Positions 32,301 to 45,960 of a stretch of DNA of 64,000 bases are shown here, one piece after another (position 1 is the first letter of the stretch; each line of letters starts with the position of its first letter). Source of the DNA: Symsagittifera roscoffensis (lineage: Eukaryota > Xenacoelomorpha > Acoela > Convolutidae); NCBI RefSeq assembly GCF_963678635.1, contig NW_026970756.1:87501-151500 (forward strand). The letters run 5' to 3'. Below the pieces are notes generated by a model. The model had not been told where the DNA came from, did not search any database, and was given only the letters and a program-made list of their open reading frames with translations. A program made the translations under genes and the position numbers.

Positions 32301-32999
32301 TTTTAGCGAAGTTAGATATGCTTGATGGTCAGCTGCATGAAAAAGATGGGAGCTGTGCGACCAGTGGTTCAAAAGTTATGACCCGAGCCGTAAACAAGCT
32401 CAAAATGAGGTCCAAAACTGACGAAGTTGCTTCAGTTGGCTTGAAAGTTAACAAAGCTTGCTCGTAGAGCTTCCGGGATAAGCCCATTCGCTTCCTCGTG
32501 AAAAATAGGTCTTAGAACCACCTTAGATGAGCTTGCGCGACCCTTGGTTGAGCTGCAGGAGCGACTGATCGAAGCGGAAGACCCCTATTTTGAGCTGAAA
32601 AATGGGGGTCTCAGGGCTCTAAAACGCTTGTTTGAGCTTGAAGGAGTGCTCGCACAGCTCACTTTCAATTTTAGCGAAGTTAGATATGCTTGATGGTCAG
32701 CTGCATGAAAAAGATGGGAGCTGTGCGACCAGTGGTTCAAAAGTTATGACCCGAGCCGTAAACAAGCTCAAAATGAGGTCCAAAACTGACGAAGTTGCTT
32801 CAGTTGGCTTGAAAGTTAACAAAGCTTGCTCGTAGAGCTTCCGGGATAAGCCCATTCGCTTCCTCGTGAAAAATAGGTCTTAGAACCACCTTAGATGAGC
32901 TTGCGCGACCCTTGGTTGAGCTGCAGGAGCGACTGATCGAAGCGGAAGACCCCTATTTTGAGCTGAAAAATGGGGGTCTCAGGGCTCTAAAACGCTTGT

Positions 33000-35900
33000 T
33001 TGAGCTTGAAGGAGTGCTCGCACAGCTCACTTTCAATTTTAGCGAAGTTAGATATGCTTGATGGTCAGCTGCATGAAAAAGATGGGAGCTGTGCGGCCAG
33101 TGGTTCAAAAGTTATGACCCGAGCCGTAAACAAGCTCAAAATGAGGTCCAAAACTGACGAAGTTGCTTCAGTTGGCTTGAAAGTTAACAAAGCTTGCTCG
33201 TAGAGCTTCCGGGATAGGCCCATTCGCTTCCTCGTGAAAAATAGGTCTTAGAACCACCTTAGATGAGCTTGCGCGACCGTTGGTTGAGCTGCAGGAGCGA
33301 CTGATCGAAGCGGAAGACCCCTATTTTGAGCTGAAAAATGGGGGTCTCAGGGCTCTAAAACGCTTGTTTGAGCTTGAAGGAGTGCTCGCACAGCTCACTT
33401 TCAATTTTAGCGAAGTTAGATATGCTTGATGGTCAGCTGCATGAAAAAGATGGGAGCTGTGCGGCCAGTGGTTCAAAAGTTATGACCCGAGCCGTAAACA
33501 AGCTCAAAATGAGGTCCAAAACTGACGAAGTTGCTTCAGTTGGCTTGAAAGTTAACAAAGCTTGCTCGTAGAGCTTCCGGGATAGGCCCATTCGCTTCCT
33601 CGTGAAAAATAGGTCTTAGAACCACCTTAGATGAGCTTGCGCGACCCTTGGTTGAGCTGCAGGAGCGACTGATCGAAGCGGAAGACCCCTATTTTGAGCT
33701 GAAAAATGGGGGTCTCAGGGCTCTAAAACGCTTGTTTGAGCTTGAAAGAGTGCTCGCACAGCTCACTTTTTATTTTAGCGAAGTTAGATATGCTTGATGG
33801 TCAGCTGCATGAAAAAGATGGGAGCTGTGCGACCAGTGGTTCAAAAGTTATGACCCGAGCCGTAAACAAGCTCAAAATGAGGTCCAAAACTGACGAAGTT
33901 GCTTCAGTTGGCTTGAAAGTTAACAAAGCTTGCTCGTAGAGCTTCCGGGATAAGCCCATTCGCTTCCTCGTGAAAAATAGGTCTTAGAACCACCTTAGAT
34001 GAGCTTGCGCGACCCTTGGTTGAGCTGCAGGAGCGACTGATCGAAGCGGAAGACCCCTATTTTGAGCTGAAAAATGGGGGTCTCAGGGCTCTAAAACGCT
34101 TGTTTGAGCTTGAAGGAGTGCTCGCACAGCTCACTTTCAATTTTAGCGAAGTTAGATATGCTTGATGGTCAGCTGCATGAAAAAGATGGGAGCTGTGCGG
34201 CCAGTGGTTCAAAAGTTATGACCCGAGCCGTAAACAAGCTCAAAATGAGGTCCAAAACTGACGAAGTTGCTTCAGTTGGCTTGAAAGTTAACAAAGCTTG
34301 CTCGTAGAGCTTCCGGGATAGGCCCATTCGCTTCCTCGTGAAAAATAGGTCTTAGAACCACCTTAGATGAGCTTGCGCGACCGTTGGTTGAGCTGCAGGA
34401 GCGACTGATCGAAGCGGAAGACCCCTATTTTGAGCTGAAAAATGGGGGTCTCAGGGCTCTAAAACGCTTGTTTGAGCTTGAAGGAGTGCTCGCACAGCTC
34501 ACTTTCAATTTTAGCGAAGTTAGATATGCTTGATGGTCAGCTGCATGAAAAAGATGGGAGCTGTGCGGCCAGTGGTTCAAAAGTTATGACCCGAGCCGTA
34601 AACAAGCTCAAAATGAGGTCCAAAACTGACGAAGTTGCTTCAGTTGGCTTGAAAGTTAACAAAGCTTGCTCGTAGAGCTTCCGGGATAGGTCCATTCGCT
34701 TCCTCGTGAAAAATAGGTCTTAGAACCACCTTAGATGAGCTTGCGCGACCCTTGGTTGAGCTGCAGGAGCGACTGATCGAAGCGGAAGACCCCTATTTTG
34801 AGCTGAAAAATGGGGGTCTCAGGGCTCTAAAACGCTTGTTTGAGCTTAAAAGAGTGCTCGCACAGCTCACTTTTTATTTTAGCGAAGTTAGATATGCTTG
34901 ATGGTCAGCTGCATGAAAAAGATGGGAGCTGTGCGACCAGTGGTTCAAAAGTTATGACCCGAGCCGTAAACAAGCTCAAAATGAGGTCCAAAACTGACGA
35001 AGTTGCTTCAGTTGGCTTGAAAGTTAACAAAGCTTGCTCGTAGAGCTTCCGGGATAGGCACATTCGCTTCCTCGTGAAAAATAGGTCTTAGAACCACCTT
35101 AGATGAGCTTGCGCGACCCTTGGTTGAGCTGCAGGAGCGACTGATCGAAGCGGAAGACCCCTATTTTGAGCTGAAAAATGGGGGTCTCAGGGCTCTAAAA
35201 CGCTTGTTTGAGCTTGAAGGAGTGCTCGCACAGCTCACTTTCAATTTTAGCGAAGTTAGATATGCTTGATGGTCAGCTGCATGAAAAAGATGGGAGCTGT
35301 GCGGCCAGTGGTTCAAAAGTTATGACCCGAGCCGTAAACAAGCTCAAAATGAGGTCCAAAACTGACGAAGTTGCTTCAGTTGGCTTGAAAGTTAACAAAG
35401 CTTGCTCGTAGAGCTTCCGGGATAGGCCCATTCGCTTCCTCGTGAAAAATAGGTCTTAGAACCACCTTAGATGAGCTTGCGCGACCCTTGGTTGAGCTGC
35501 AGGAGCGACTGATCGAAGCGGAAGACCCCTATTTTGAGCTGAAAAATGGGGGTCTCAGGGCTCTAAAACGCTTGTTTGAGCTTGAAGGAGTGCTCGCACA
35601 GCTCACTTTCAATTTTAGCGAAGTTAGATATGCTTGATGGTCAGCTGCATGAAAAAGATGGGAGCTGTGCGGCCAGTGGTTCAAAAGTTATGACCCGAGC
35701 CGTAAACAAGCTCAAAATGAGGTCCAAAACTGACGAAGTTGCTTCAGTTGGCTTGAAAGTTAACAAAGCTTGCTCGTAGAGCTTCCGGGATAGGTCCATT
35801 CGCTTCCTCGTGAAAAATAGGTCTTAGAACCACCTTAGATGAGCTTGCGCGACCCTTGGTTGAGCTGCAGGAGCGACTGATCGAAGCGGAAGACCCCTAT

Positions 35901-36311
35901 TTTGAGCTGAAAAATGGGGGTCTCAGGGCTCTAAAACGCTTGTTTGAGCTTGAAAGAGTGCTCGCACAGCTCACTTTTTATTTTAGCGAAGTTAGATATG
36001 CTTGATGGTCAGCTGCATGAAAAAGATGGGAGCTGTGCGACCAGTGGTTCAAAAGTTATGACCCGAGCCGTAAACAAGCTCAAAATGAGGTCCAAAACTG
36101 ACGAAGTTGCTTCAGTTGGCTTGAAAGTTAACAAAGCTTGCTCGTAGAGCTTCCGGGATAGGCCCATTCGCTTCCTCGTGAAAAATAGGTCTTAGAACCA
36201 CCTTAGATGAGCTTGCGCGACCCTTGGTTGAGCTGCAGGAGCGACTGATCGAAGCGGAAGACCCCTATTTTGAGCTGAAAAATGGGGGTCTCAGGGCTCT
36301 AAAACGCTTGT
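33000..36311 (+). repeat. Higher-order repeat, 1104-bp trimer of 368-bp monomers
   Basis: Monomers at 33736, 34840 and 35944 share CTTTTTATTTTAGC. The two monomers before each share GTGCGGCCAG. The pattern repeats every 1104 bp. A second 1104-bp series is seen at 41463-43302, where GTCAGCTGTATG recurs at 41531 and 42635. Such blocks show amplification by multi-monomer exchange. Confidence 0.85.
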
Positions 36312-39300
36312 TTGAGCTTGAAGGAGTGCTCGCACAGCTCACTTTCAATTTTAGCGAAGTTAGATATGCTTGATGGTCAGCTGCATGAAAAAGATGGGAG
36401 CTGTGCGACCAGTGGTTCAAAAGTTATGACCCGAGCCGTAAACAAGCTCAAAATGAGGTCCAAAACTGACGAAGTTGCTTCAGTTGGCTTGAAAGTTAAC
36501 AAAGCTTGCTCGTAGAGCTTCCGGGATAAGCCCATTCGCTTCCTCGTGAAAAATAGGTCTTAGAACCACCTTAGATGAGCTTGCGCGACCCTTGGTTGAG
36601 CTGCAGGAGCGACTGATCGAAGCGGAAGACCCCTATTTTGAGCTGAAAAATGGGGGTCTCAGGGCTCTAAAACGCTTGTTTGAGCTTGAAGGAGTGCTCG
36701 CACAGCTCACTTTCAATTTTAGCGAAGTTAGATATGCTTGATGGTCAGCTGCATGAAAAAGATGAAGGGTGTGCGACCAGTGGTTCAAAAGTTATGACCC
36801 GAGCCGTAAACAAGCTCAAAATGAGGTCCAAAACTGACGAAGTTGCTTCAGTTGGCTTGAAAGTTAACAAAGCTTGCTCGTAGAGCTTCCGGGATAAGCC
36901 CATTCGCTTCCTCGTGAAAAATAGGTCTTAGAACCACCTTAGATGAGCTTGCGCGACCCTTGGTTGAGCTGCAGGAGCGACTGATCGAAGCGGAAGACCC
37001 CTATTTTGAGCTGAAAAATGGGGGTCTCAGGGCTCTAAAACGCTTGTTTGAGCTTGAAGGAGTGCTCGCACAGCTCACTTTCAATTTTAGCGAAGTTAGA
37101 TATGCTTGATGGTCAGCTGCATGAAAAAGATGGGAGCTGTGCGACCAGTGGTTCAAAAGTTATGAGCCGAGCCGTAAACAAGCTCAAAATGAGGTCCAAA
37201 ACTGACGAAGTTGCTTCAGTTGGCTTGAAAGTTAACAAAGCTTGCTCGTAGAGCTTCCGGGATAGGCCCATTCGCTTCCTCGTGAAAAATAGGTCTTAGA
37301 ACCACCTTAGATGAGCTTGCGCGACCCTTGGTTGAGCTGCAGGAGCGACTGATCGAAGCGGAAGACCCCTATTTTGAGCTGAAAAATGGGGGTCTCAGGG
37401 CTCTAAAACGCTTGTTTGAGCTTGAAGGAGTGCTCGCACAGCTCACTTTCAATTTTAGCGAAGTTAGATATGCTTGATGGTCAGCTGCATGAAAAAGATG
37501 GGAGCTGTGCGACCAGTGGTTCAAAAGTTATGACCCGAGCCGTAAACAAGCTCAAAATGAGGTCCAAAACTGACGAAGTTGCTTCAGTTGGCTTGAAAGT
37601 TAACAAAGCTTGCTCGTAGAGCTTCCGGGATAGGCCCATTCGCTTCCTCGTGAAAAATAGGTCTTAGAACCACCTTAGATGAGCTTGCGCGACCCTTGGT
37701 TGAGCTGCAGGAGCGACTGATCGAAGCGGAAGACCCCTATTTTGAGCTGAAAAATGGGGGTCTCAGGGCTCTAAAACGCTTGTTTGAGCTTGAAGGAGTG
37801 CTCGCACAGCTCATTTTCAATTTTAGCGAAGTTAGATATGCTTGATGGTCAGCTGCATGAAAAAGATGGGAGCTGTGCGACCAGTGGTTCAAAAGTTATG
37901 ACCCGAGCCGTAAACAAGCTCAAAATGAGGTCCAAAACTGACGAAGTTGCTTCAGTTGGCTTGAAAGTTAACAAAGCTTGCTCGTAGAGCTTCCGGGATA
38001 GGCCCATTCGCTTCCTCGTGAAAAATAGGTCTTAGAACCACCTTAGATGAGCTTGCGCGACCCTTGGTTGAGCTGCAGGAGCGACTGATCGAAGCGGAAG
38101 ACCCCTATTTTGAGCTGAAAAATGGGGGTCTCAGGGCTCTAAAACGCTTGTTTGAGCTTGAAGGAGTGCTCGCACAGCTCATTTTCAATTTTAGCGAAGT
38201 TAGATATGCTTGATGGTCAGCTGCATGAAAAAGATGGGAGCTGTGCGACCAGTGGTTCAAAAGTTATGACCCGAGCCGTAAACAAGCTCAAAATGAGGTC
38301 CAAAACTGACGAAGTTGCTTCAGTTGGCTTGAAAGTTAACAAAGCTTGCTCGTAGAGCTTCCGGGATAGGCCCATTCGCTTCCTCGTGAAAAATAGGTCT
38401 TAGAACCTCCTTAGATGAGCTTGCGCGACCCTTGGTTGAGCTGCAGGAGCGACTGATCGAAGCGGAAGACCCCTATTTTGAGCTGAAAAATGGGGGTCTC
38501 AGGGCTCTAAAACGCTTGTTTGAGCTTGAAGGAGTGCTCGCACAGCTCACTTTCAATTTTAGCGAAGTTAGATATGCTTGATGGTCAGCTGCATGAAAAA
38601 GATGGGAGCTGTGCGACCAGTGGTTCAAAAGTTATGACCCGAGCCGTAAACAAGCTCAAAATGAGGTCCAAAACTGACGAAGTTGCTTCAGTTGGCTTGA
38701 AAGTTAACAAAGCTTGCTCGTAGAGCTTCCGGGATAGGCCCATTCGCTTCCTCGTGAAAAATAGGTCTTAGAACCACCTTAGATGAGCTTGCGCGACCCT
38801 TGGTTGAGCTGCAGGAGCGACTGATCGAAGCGGAAGACCCTATTTTGAGCTGAAAAATGGGGGTCTCAGGGCTCTAAAACGCTTGTTTGAGCTTGAAGGA
38901 GTGCTCGCACAGCTCACTTTCAATTTTAGCGAAGTTAGATATGCTTGATGGTCAGCTGCATGAAAAAGATGGGAGCTGTGCGACCAGTGGTTCAAAAGTT
39001 ATGACCCGAGCCGTAAACAAGCTCAAAATGAGGTCCAAAACTGACGAAGTTGCTTCAGTTGGCTTGAAAGTTAACAAAGCTTGCTCGTAGAGCTTCCGGG
39101 ATAAGCCCATTCGCTTCCTCGTGAAAAATAGGTCTTAGAACCACCTTAGATGAGCTTGCGCGACCCTTGGTTGAGCTGCAGGAGCGACTGATCGAAGCGG
39201 AAGACCCCTATTTTGAGCTGAAAAATGGGGGTCTCAGGGCTCTAAAACGCTTGTTTGAGCTTGAAGGAGTGCTCGCACAGCTCACTTTCAATTTTAGCGA

Positions 39301-42300
39301 AGTTAGATATGCTTGATGGTCAGCTGCATGAAAAAGATGGGAGCTGTGCGACCAGTGGTTCAAAAGTTATGACCCGAGCCGTAAACAAGCTCAAAATGAG
39401 GTCCAAAACTGACGAAGTTGCTTCAGTTGGCTTGAAAGTTAACAAAGCTTGCTCGTAGAGCTTCCGGGATAAGCCCATTCGCTTCCTCGTGAAAAATAGG
39501 TCTTAGAACCACCTTAGATGAGCTTGCGCGACCCTTGGTTGAGCTGCAGGAGCGACTGATCGAAGCGGAAGACCCCTATTTTGAGCTGAAAAATGGGGGT
39601 CTCAGGGCTCTAAAACGCTTGTTTGAGCTTGAAGGAGTGCTCGCACAGCTCACTTTCAATTTTAGCGAAGTTAGATATGCTTGATGGTCAGCTGCATGAA
39701 AAAGATGGGAGCTGTGCGACCAGTGGTTCAAAAGTTATGACCCGAGCCGTAAACAAGCTCAAAATGAGGTCCAAAACTGACGAAGTTGCTTCAGTTGGCT
39801 TGAAAGTTAACAAAGCTTGCTCGTAGAGCTTCCGGGATAGGCCCATTCGCTTCCTCGTGAAAAATAGGTCTTAGAACCACCTTAGATGAGCTTGCGCGAC
39901 CCTTGGTTGAGCTGCAGGAGCGACTGATCGAAGCGGAAGACCCCTATTTTGAGCTGAAAAATGGGGGTCTCAGGGCTCTAAAACGCTTGTTTGAGCTTGA
40001 AGGAGTGCTCGCACAGCTCACTTTCAATTTTAGCGAAGTTAGATATGCTTGATGGTCAGCTGCATGAAAAAGATGGGAGCTGTGCGACCAGTGGTTCAAA
40101 AGTTATGACCCGAGCCGTAAACAAGCTCAAAATGAGGTCCAAAACTGACGAAGTTGCTTCAGTTGGCTTGAAAGTTAACAAAGCTTGCTCGTAGAGCTTC
40201 CGGGATAAGCCCATTCGCTTCCTCGTGAAAAATAGGTCTTAGAACCACCTTAGATGAGCTTGCGCGACCCTTGGTTGAGCTGCAGGAGCGACTGATCGAA
40301 GCGGAAGACCCCTATTTTGAGCTGAAAAATGGGGGTCTCAGGGCTCTAAAACGCTTGTTTGAGCTTGAAGGAGTGCTCGCACAGCTCACTTTCAATTTTA
40401 GCGAAGTTAGATATGCTTGATGGTCAGCTGCATGAAAAAGATGGGAGCTGTGCGGCCAGTGGTTCAAAAGTTATGACCCGAGCCGTAAACAAGCTCAAAA
40501 TGAGGTCCAAAACTGACGAAGTTGCTTCAGTTGGCTTGAAAGTTAACAAAGCTTGCTCGTAGAGCTTCCGGGATAGGCCCATTCGCTTCCTCGTGAAAAA
40601 TAGGTCTTAGAACCACCTTAGATGAGCTTGCGCGACCCTTGGTTGAGCTGCAGGAGCGACTGATCGAAGCGGAAGACCCCTATTTTGAGCTGAAAAATGG
40701 GGGTCTCAGGGCTCTAAAACGCTTGTTTGAGCTTGAAGGAGTGCTCGCACAGCTCACTTTCAATTTTAGCGAAGTTAGATATGCTTGATGGTCAGCTGCA
40801 TGAAAAAGATGGGAGCTGTGTGGCCAGTGGTTCAAAAGTTATGACCCGAGCCGTAAACAAGCTCAAAATGAGGTCCAAAACTGACGAAGTTGCTTCAGTT
40901 GGCTTGAAAGTTAACAAAGCTTGCTCGTAGAGCTTCCGGGATAGGCCCATTCGCTTCCTCGTGAAAAATAGGTCTTAGAACCACCTTAGATGAGCTTGCG
41001 CGACCCTTGGTTGAGCTGCAGGAGCGACTGATCGAAGCGGAAGACCCCTATTTTGAGCTGAAAAATGGGGGTCTCAGGGCTCTAAAACGCTTGTTTGAGC
41101 TTGAAAGAGTGCTCGCACAGCTCACTTTTAATTTTAGCGAAGTTAGATATGCTTGATGGTCAGCTGCATGAAAAAGATGGGAGCTGTGCGACCAGTGGTT
41201 CAAAAGTTATGACCCGAGCCGTAAACAAGCTCAAAATGAGGTCCAAAACTGACGAAGTTGCTTCAGTTGGCTTGAAAGTTAACAAAGCTTGCTCGTAGAG
41301 CTTCCGGGATAGGCCCATTCGCTTCCTCGTGAAAAATAGGTCTTAGAACCACCTTAGATGAGCTTGCGCGACCCTTGGTTGAGCTGCAGGAGCGACTGAT
41401 CGAAGCGGAAGACCCCTATTTTGAGCTGAAAAATGGGGGTCTCAGGGCTCTAAAACGCTTGTTTGAGCTTGAAGGAGTGCTCGCACAGCTCACTTTCAAT
41501 TTTAGCGAAGTTAGATATGCTTGATGGTCAGCTGTATGAAAAAGATGGGAGCTGTGCGACCAGTGGTTCAAAAGTTATGACCCGAGCCGTAAACAAGCTC
41601 AAAATGAGGTCCAAAACTGACGAAGTTGCTTCAGTTGGCTTGAAAGTTAACAAAGCTTGCTCGTAGAGCTTCCGGGATAGGCCCATTCGCTTCCTCGTGA
41701 AAAATAGGTCTTAGAACCACCTTAGATGAGCTTGCGCGACCCTTGGTTGAGCTGCAGGAGCGACTGATCGAAGCAGAAGACCCCTATTTTGAGCTGAAAA
41801 ATGGGGGTCTCAGGGCTCTAAAACGCTTGTTTGAGCTTGAAAGAGTGCTCGCACAGCTCACTTTTAATTTTAGCGAAGTTAGATATGCTTGATGGTCAGC
41901 TGCATGAAAAAGATGGGAGCTGTGCGACCAGTGGTTCAAAAGTTATGACCCGAGCCGTAAACAAGCTCAAAATGAGGTCCAAAACTGACGAAGTTGCTTC
42001 AGTTGGCTTGAAAGTTAACAAAGCTTGCTCGTAGAGCTTCCGGGATAGGCCCATTCGCTTCCTCGTGAAAAATAGGTCTTAGAACCACCTTAGATGAGCT
42101 TGCGCGACCCTTGGTTGAGCTGCAGGAGCGACTGATCGAAGCGGAAGACCCCTATTTTGAGCTGAAAAATGGGGGTCTCAGGGCTCTAAAACGCTTGTTT
42201 GAGCTTGAAGGAGTGCTCGCACAGCTCACTTTCAATTTTAGCGAAGTTAGATATGCTTGATGGTCAGCTGCATGAAAAAGATGGGAGCTGTGCGACCAGT

Positions 42301-45272
42301 GGTTCAAAAGTTATGACCCGAGCCGTAAACAAGCTCAAAATGAGGTCCAAAACTGACGAAGTTGCTTCAGTTGGCTTGAAAGTTAACAAAGCTTGCTCGT
42401 AGAGCTTCCGGGATAAGCCCATTCGCTTCCTCGTGAAAAATAGGTCTTAGAACCACCTTAGATGAGCTTGCGCGACCCTTGGTTGAGCTGCAGGAGCGAC
42501 TGATCGAAGCGGAATACCCCTATTTTGAGCTGAAAAATGGGGGTCTCAGGGCTCTAAAACGCTTGTTTGAGCTTGAAGGAGTGCTCGCACAGCTCACTTT
42601 CAATTTTAGCGAAGTTAGATATGCTTGATGGTCAGCTGTATGAAAAAGATGGGAGCTGTGCGACCAGTGGTTCAAAAGTTATGACCCGAGCCGTAAACAA
42701 GCTCAAAATGAGGTCCAAAACTGACGAAGTTGCTTCAGTTGGCTTGAAAGTTAACAAAGCTTGCTCGTAGAGCTTCCGGGATAGGCCCATTCGCTTCCTC
42801 GTGAAAAATAGGTCTTAGAACCACCTTAGATGAGCTTGCGCGACCCTTGGTTGAGCTGCAGGAGCGACTGATCGAAGCAGAAGACCCCTATTTTGAGCTG
42901 AAAAATGGGGGTCTCAGGGCTCTAAAACGCTTGTTTGAGCTTGAAAGAGTGCTCGCACAGCTCACTTTTAATTTTAGCGAAGTTAGATATGCTTGATGGT
43001 CAGCTGCATGAAAAAGATGGGAGCTGTGCGACCAGTGGTTCAAAAGTTATGACCCGAGCCGTAAACAAGCTCAAAATGAGGTCCAAAACTGACGAAGTTG
43101 CTTCAGTTGGCTTGAAAGTTAACAAAGCTTGCTCGTAGAGCTTCCGGGATAGGCCCATTCGCTTCCTCGTGAAAAATAGGTCTTAGAACCACCTTAGATG
43201 AGCTTGCGCGACCCTTGGTTGAGCTGCAGGAGCGACTGATCGAAGCGGAAGACCCCTATTTTGAGCTGAAAAATGGGGGTCTCAGGGCTCTAAAACGCTT
43301 GTTTGAGCTTGAAGGAGTGCTCGCACAGCTCACTTTCAATTTTAGCGAAGTTAGATATGCTTGATGGTCAGCTGCATGAAAAAGATGGGAGCTGTGCGAC
43401 CAGTGGTTCAAAAGTTATGACCCGAGCCGTAAACAAGCTCAAAATGAGGTCCAAAACTGACGAAGTTGCTTCAGTTGGCTTGAAAGTTAACAAAGCTTGC
43501 TCGTAGAGCTTCCGGGATAAGCCCATTCGCTTCCTCGTGAAAAATAGGTCTTAGAACCACCTTAGATGAGCTTGCGCGACCCTTGGTTGAGCTGCAGGAG
43601 CGACTGATCGAAGCGGAATACCCCTATTTTGAGCTGAAAAATGGGGGTCTCAGGGCTCTAAAACGCTTGTTTGAGCTTGAAGGAGTGCTCGCACAGCTCA
43701 CTTTCAATTTTAGCGAAGTTAGATATGCTTGATGGTCAGCTGCATGAAAAAGATGGGAGCTGTGCAACCAGTGGTTCAAAAGTTATGAGCCGAGCCGTAA
43801 ACAAGCTCAAAATGAGGTCCAAAACTGACGAAGTTGCTTCAGTTGGCTTGAAAGTTAACAAAGCTTGCTCGTAGAGCTTCCGGGATAGGCCCATTCGCTT
43901 CCTCGTGAAAAATAGGTCTTAGAACCACCTTAGATGAGCTTGCGCGACCCTTGGTTGAGCTGCAGGAGCGACTGATCGAAGCGGAAGACCCCTATTTTGA
44001 GCTGAAAAATGGGGGTCTCAAGGCTCTAAAACGCTTGTTTGAGCTTGAAGGAGTGCTCGCACAGCTCACTTTCAATTTTAGCGAAGTTAGATATGCTTGA
44101 TGGTCAGCTGCATGAAAAAGATGGGAGCTGTGCGACCAGTGGTTCAAAAGTTATGACCCGAGCCGTAAACAAGCTCAAAATGAGGTCCAAAACTGACGAA
44201 GTTGCTTCAGTTGGCTTGAAAGTTAACAAAGCTTGCTCGTAGAGCTTCCGGGATAGGCCCATTCGCTTCCTCGTGAAAAATAGGTCTTAGAACCACCTTA
44301 GATGAGCTTGCGCGACCCTTGGTTGAGCTGCAGGAGCGACTGATCGAAGCGGAAGACCCCTATTTTGAGCTGAAAAATGGGGGTCTCAGGGCTCTAAAAC
44401 GCTTGTTTGAGCTTGAAGGAGTGCTCGCACAGCTCACTTTCAATTTTAGCGAAGTTAGATATGCTTGATGGTCAGCTGCATGAAAAAGATGGGAGCTGTG
44501 CGACCAGTGGTTCAAAAGTTATGACCCGAGCCGTAAACAAGCTCAAAATGAGGTCCAAAACTGACGAAGTTGCTTCAGTTGGCTTGAAAGTTAACAAAGC
44601 TTGCTCGTAGAGCTTCCGGGATAGGCCCATTCGCTTCCTCGTGAAAAATAGGTCTTAGAACCACCTTAGATGAGCTTGCGCGACCCTTGGTTGAGCTGCA
44701 GGAGCGACTGATCGAAGCGGAAGACCCCTATTTTGAGCTGAAAAATGGGGGTCTCAGGGCTCTAAAACGCTTGTTTGAGCTTGAAGGAGTGCTCGCACAG
44801 CTCACTTTCAATTTTAGCGAAGTTAGATATGCTTGATGGTCAGCTGCATGAAAAAGATGGGAGCTGTGCGACCAGTGGTTCAAAAGTTATGACCCGAGCC
44901 GTAAACAAGCTCAAAATGAGGTCCAAAACTGACGAAGTTGCTTCAGTTGGCTTGAAAGTTAACAAAGCTTGCTCGTAGAGCTTCCGGGATAAGCCCATTC
45001 GCTTCCTCGTGAAAAATAGGTCTTAGAACCACCTTAGATGAGCTTGCGCGACCCTTGGTTGAGCTGCAGGAGCGACTGATCGAAGCGGAAGACCCCTATT
45101 TTGAGCTGAAAAATGGGGGTCTCAGGGCTCTAAAACGCTTGTTTGAGCTTGAAAGAGTGCTCGCACAGCTCACTTTTAATTTTAGCGAAGTTAGATATGC
45201 TTGATGGTCAGCTGCATGAAAAAGATGGGAGCTGTGCGACCAGTGGTTCAAAAGTTATGACCCGAGCCGTAA

Positions 45273-45500
45273 ACTCTGTAATTCGATTTTTCAGCTCGAA
45301 ATTGCAGAAAAACAGCTGTTTAGGCATGAAGGAGTGCTCGCACAGCTAACTTTCAATTTTAGCGTAGAGAGCTCTGTGTGAGGGCTAGTTGGTGTAGAAA
45401 GCTCAGTCCAATCGGACCAGTGGTGTAAAAGTTATAGCGCTTTGGCTGAACTGCAATTTTGAGCTCAAAAAGTGACGAAGTTTAGAAGAATGAAATTTCG
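45273..45500 (+). repeat. Degenerate edge monomer of the 368-bp array
   Basis: Recognisable pieces of the monomer (GAAGGAGTGCTCGCACAGCT, GACCAGTGGT.. and AAGTTAT) are separated by diverged sequence. It keeps two CAGCT motifs 21 nt apart (45292, 45313). Satellite edges commonly decay like this because they escape homogenisation. Confidence 0.75.
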
Positions 45501-45960
45501 GGAAACAAAAAATTGTTCAATTTTAATATAATTATAACCGCTGGAAAGCCCTTGAGCATAGCTTTCTAATGGTATATTACAATTTTTTTTACTAAAATTA
45601 GTTTAGGTTCCAGCTCGAGTTAAAAATTGACTTTTGCTATTTTTTCAAAAAAAAAAAAAAATTTCACTTCAGTCTCTTGCATTTTTGGTCAACAAAAAAT
45701 TGTGCGATTCACTTTGGGCAAAAAGCGTTGGAAAGTACATGGGCAGGGCTTTCCGGGCGTGTTTTCAAAAGTTATTTTGAGCAAAAATTGAGCAAATGGT
45801 GAGCATTTGAAAAAAAAAAATTTTTCCCCAGAAATACTCATTTAGGAGATTTCTGTGTATTATAGGGGGAGGGTAGTAGCAAGAATTTTCAAAAAAATTT
45901 TGAAAAATTTCAAAATTTTTGAAAATTTTTTTTTTACTTCCTAACCTCAAAAGCGTATCA
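45501..45960 (+). other. AT-rich segment upstream of the 18S transcription unit
   Basis: Low-complexity A/T runs with TTTTCAAAAA/TTTTTGAAAA dyads (about 45896-45936) and the border motif at 45833-45848. It is the only clearly AT-rich non-repeat segment between the satellite and 18S, so the Pol I promoter may lie in or just after it. Minus-strand open frames here are A/T-driven and not credible as genes. Confidence 0.5.

Larger units (their letters stand above)
14345..45272 (+). repeat. 368-bp IGS satellite array, block B (about 85 monomers)
   Basis: 31 kb of head-to-tail monomers, nearly all exactly 368 bp and differing at a few sites. Examples are GGGATAGGCCC versus GGGATAAGCCC and GTGCGACCAG versus GTGCGGCCAG. 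Single-base deletions occur near 25681 and 38840. Three monomers are shortened to 221 bp. Within a monomer, (C/G)AGCT pentamers recur at about 21- or 42-nt spacing. The 67-codon TTG-started open frame seen in each monomer is not supported as a gene. By analogy with other IGS arrays, Pol I enhancer or structural roles are possible. Divergent monomers mark the right edge. Confidence 0.95.

Noticed and set aside
14674-45349. About 100 near-identical 67-codon open frames in the 368-bp repeats
   Set aside because: They start with TTG rather than ATG, have no known domain, and are conserved only as far as the whole monomer is. One-base deletions and truncations elsewhere in the array give no sign of coding constraint.
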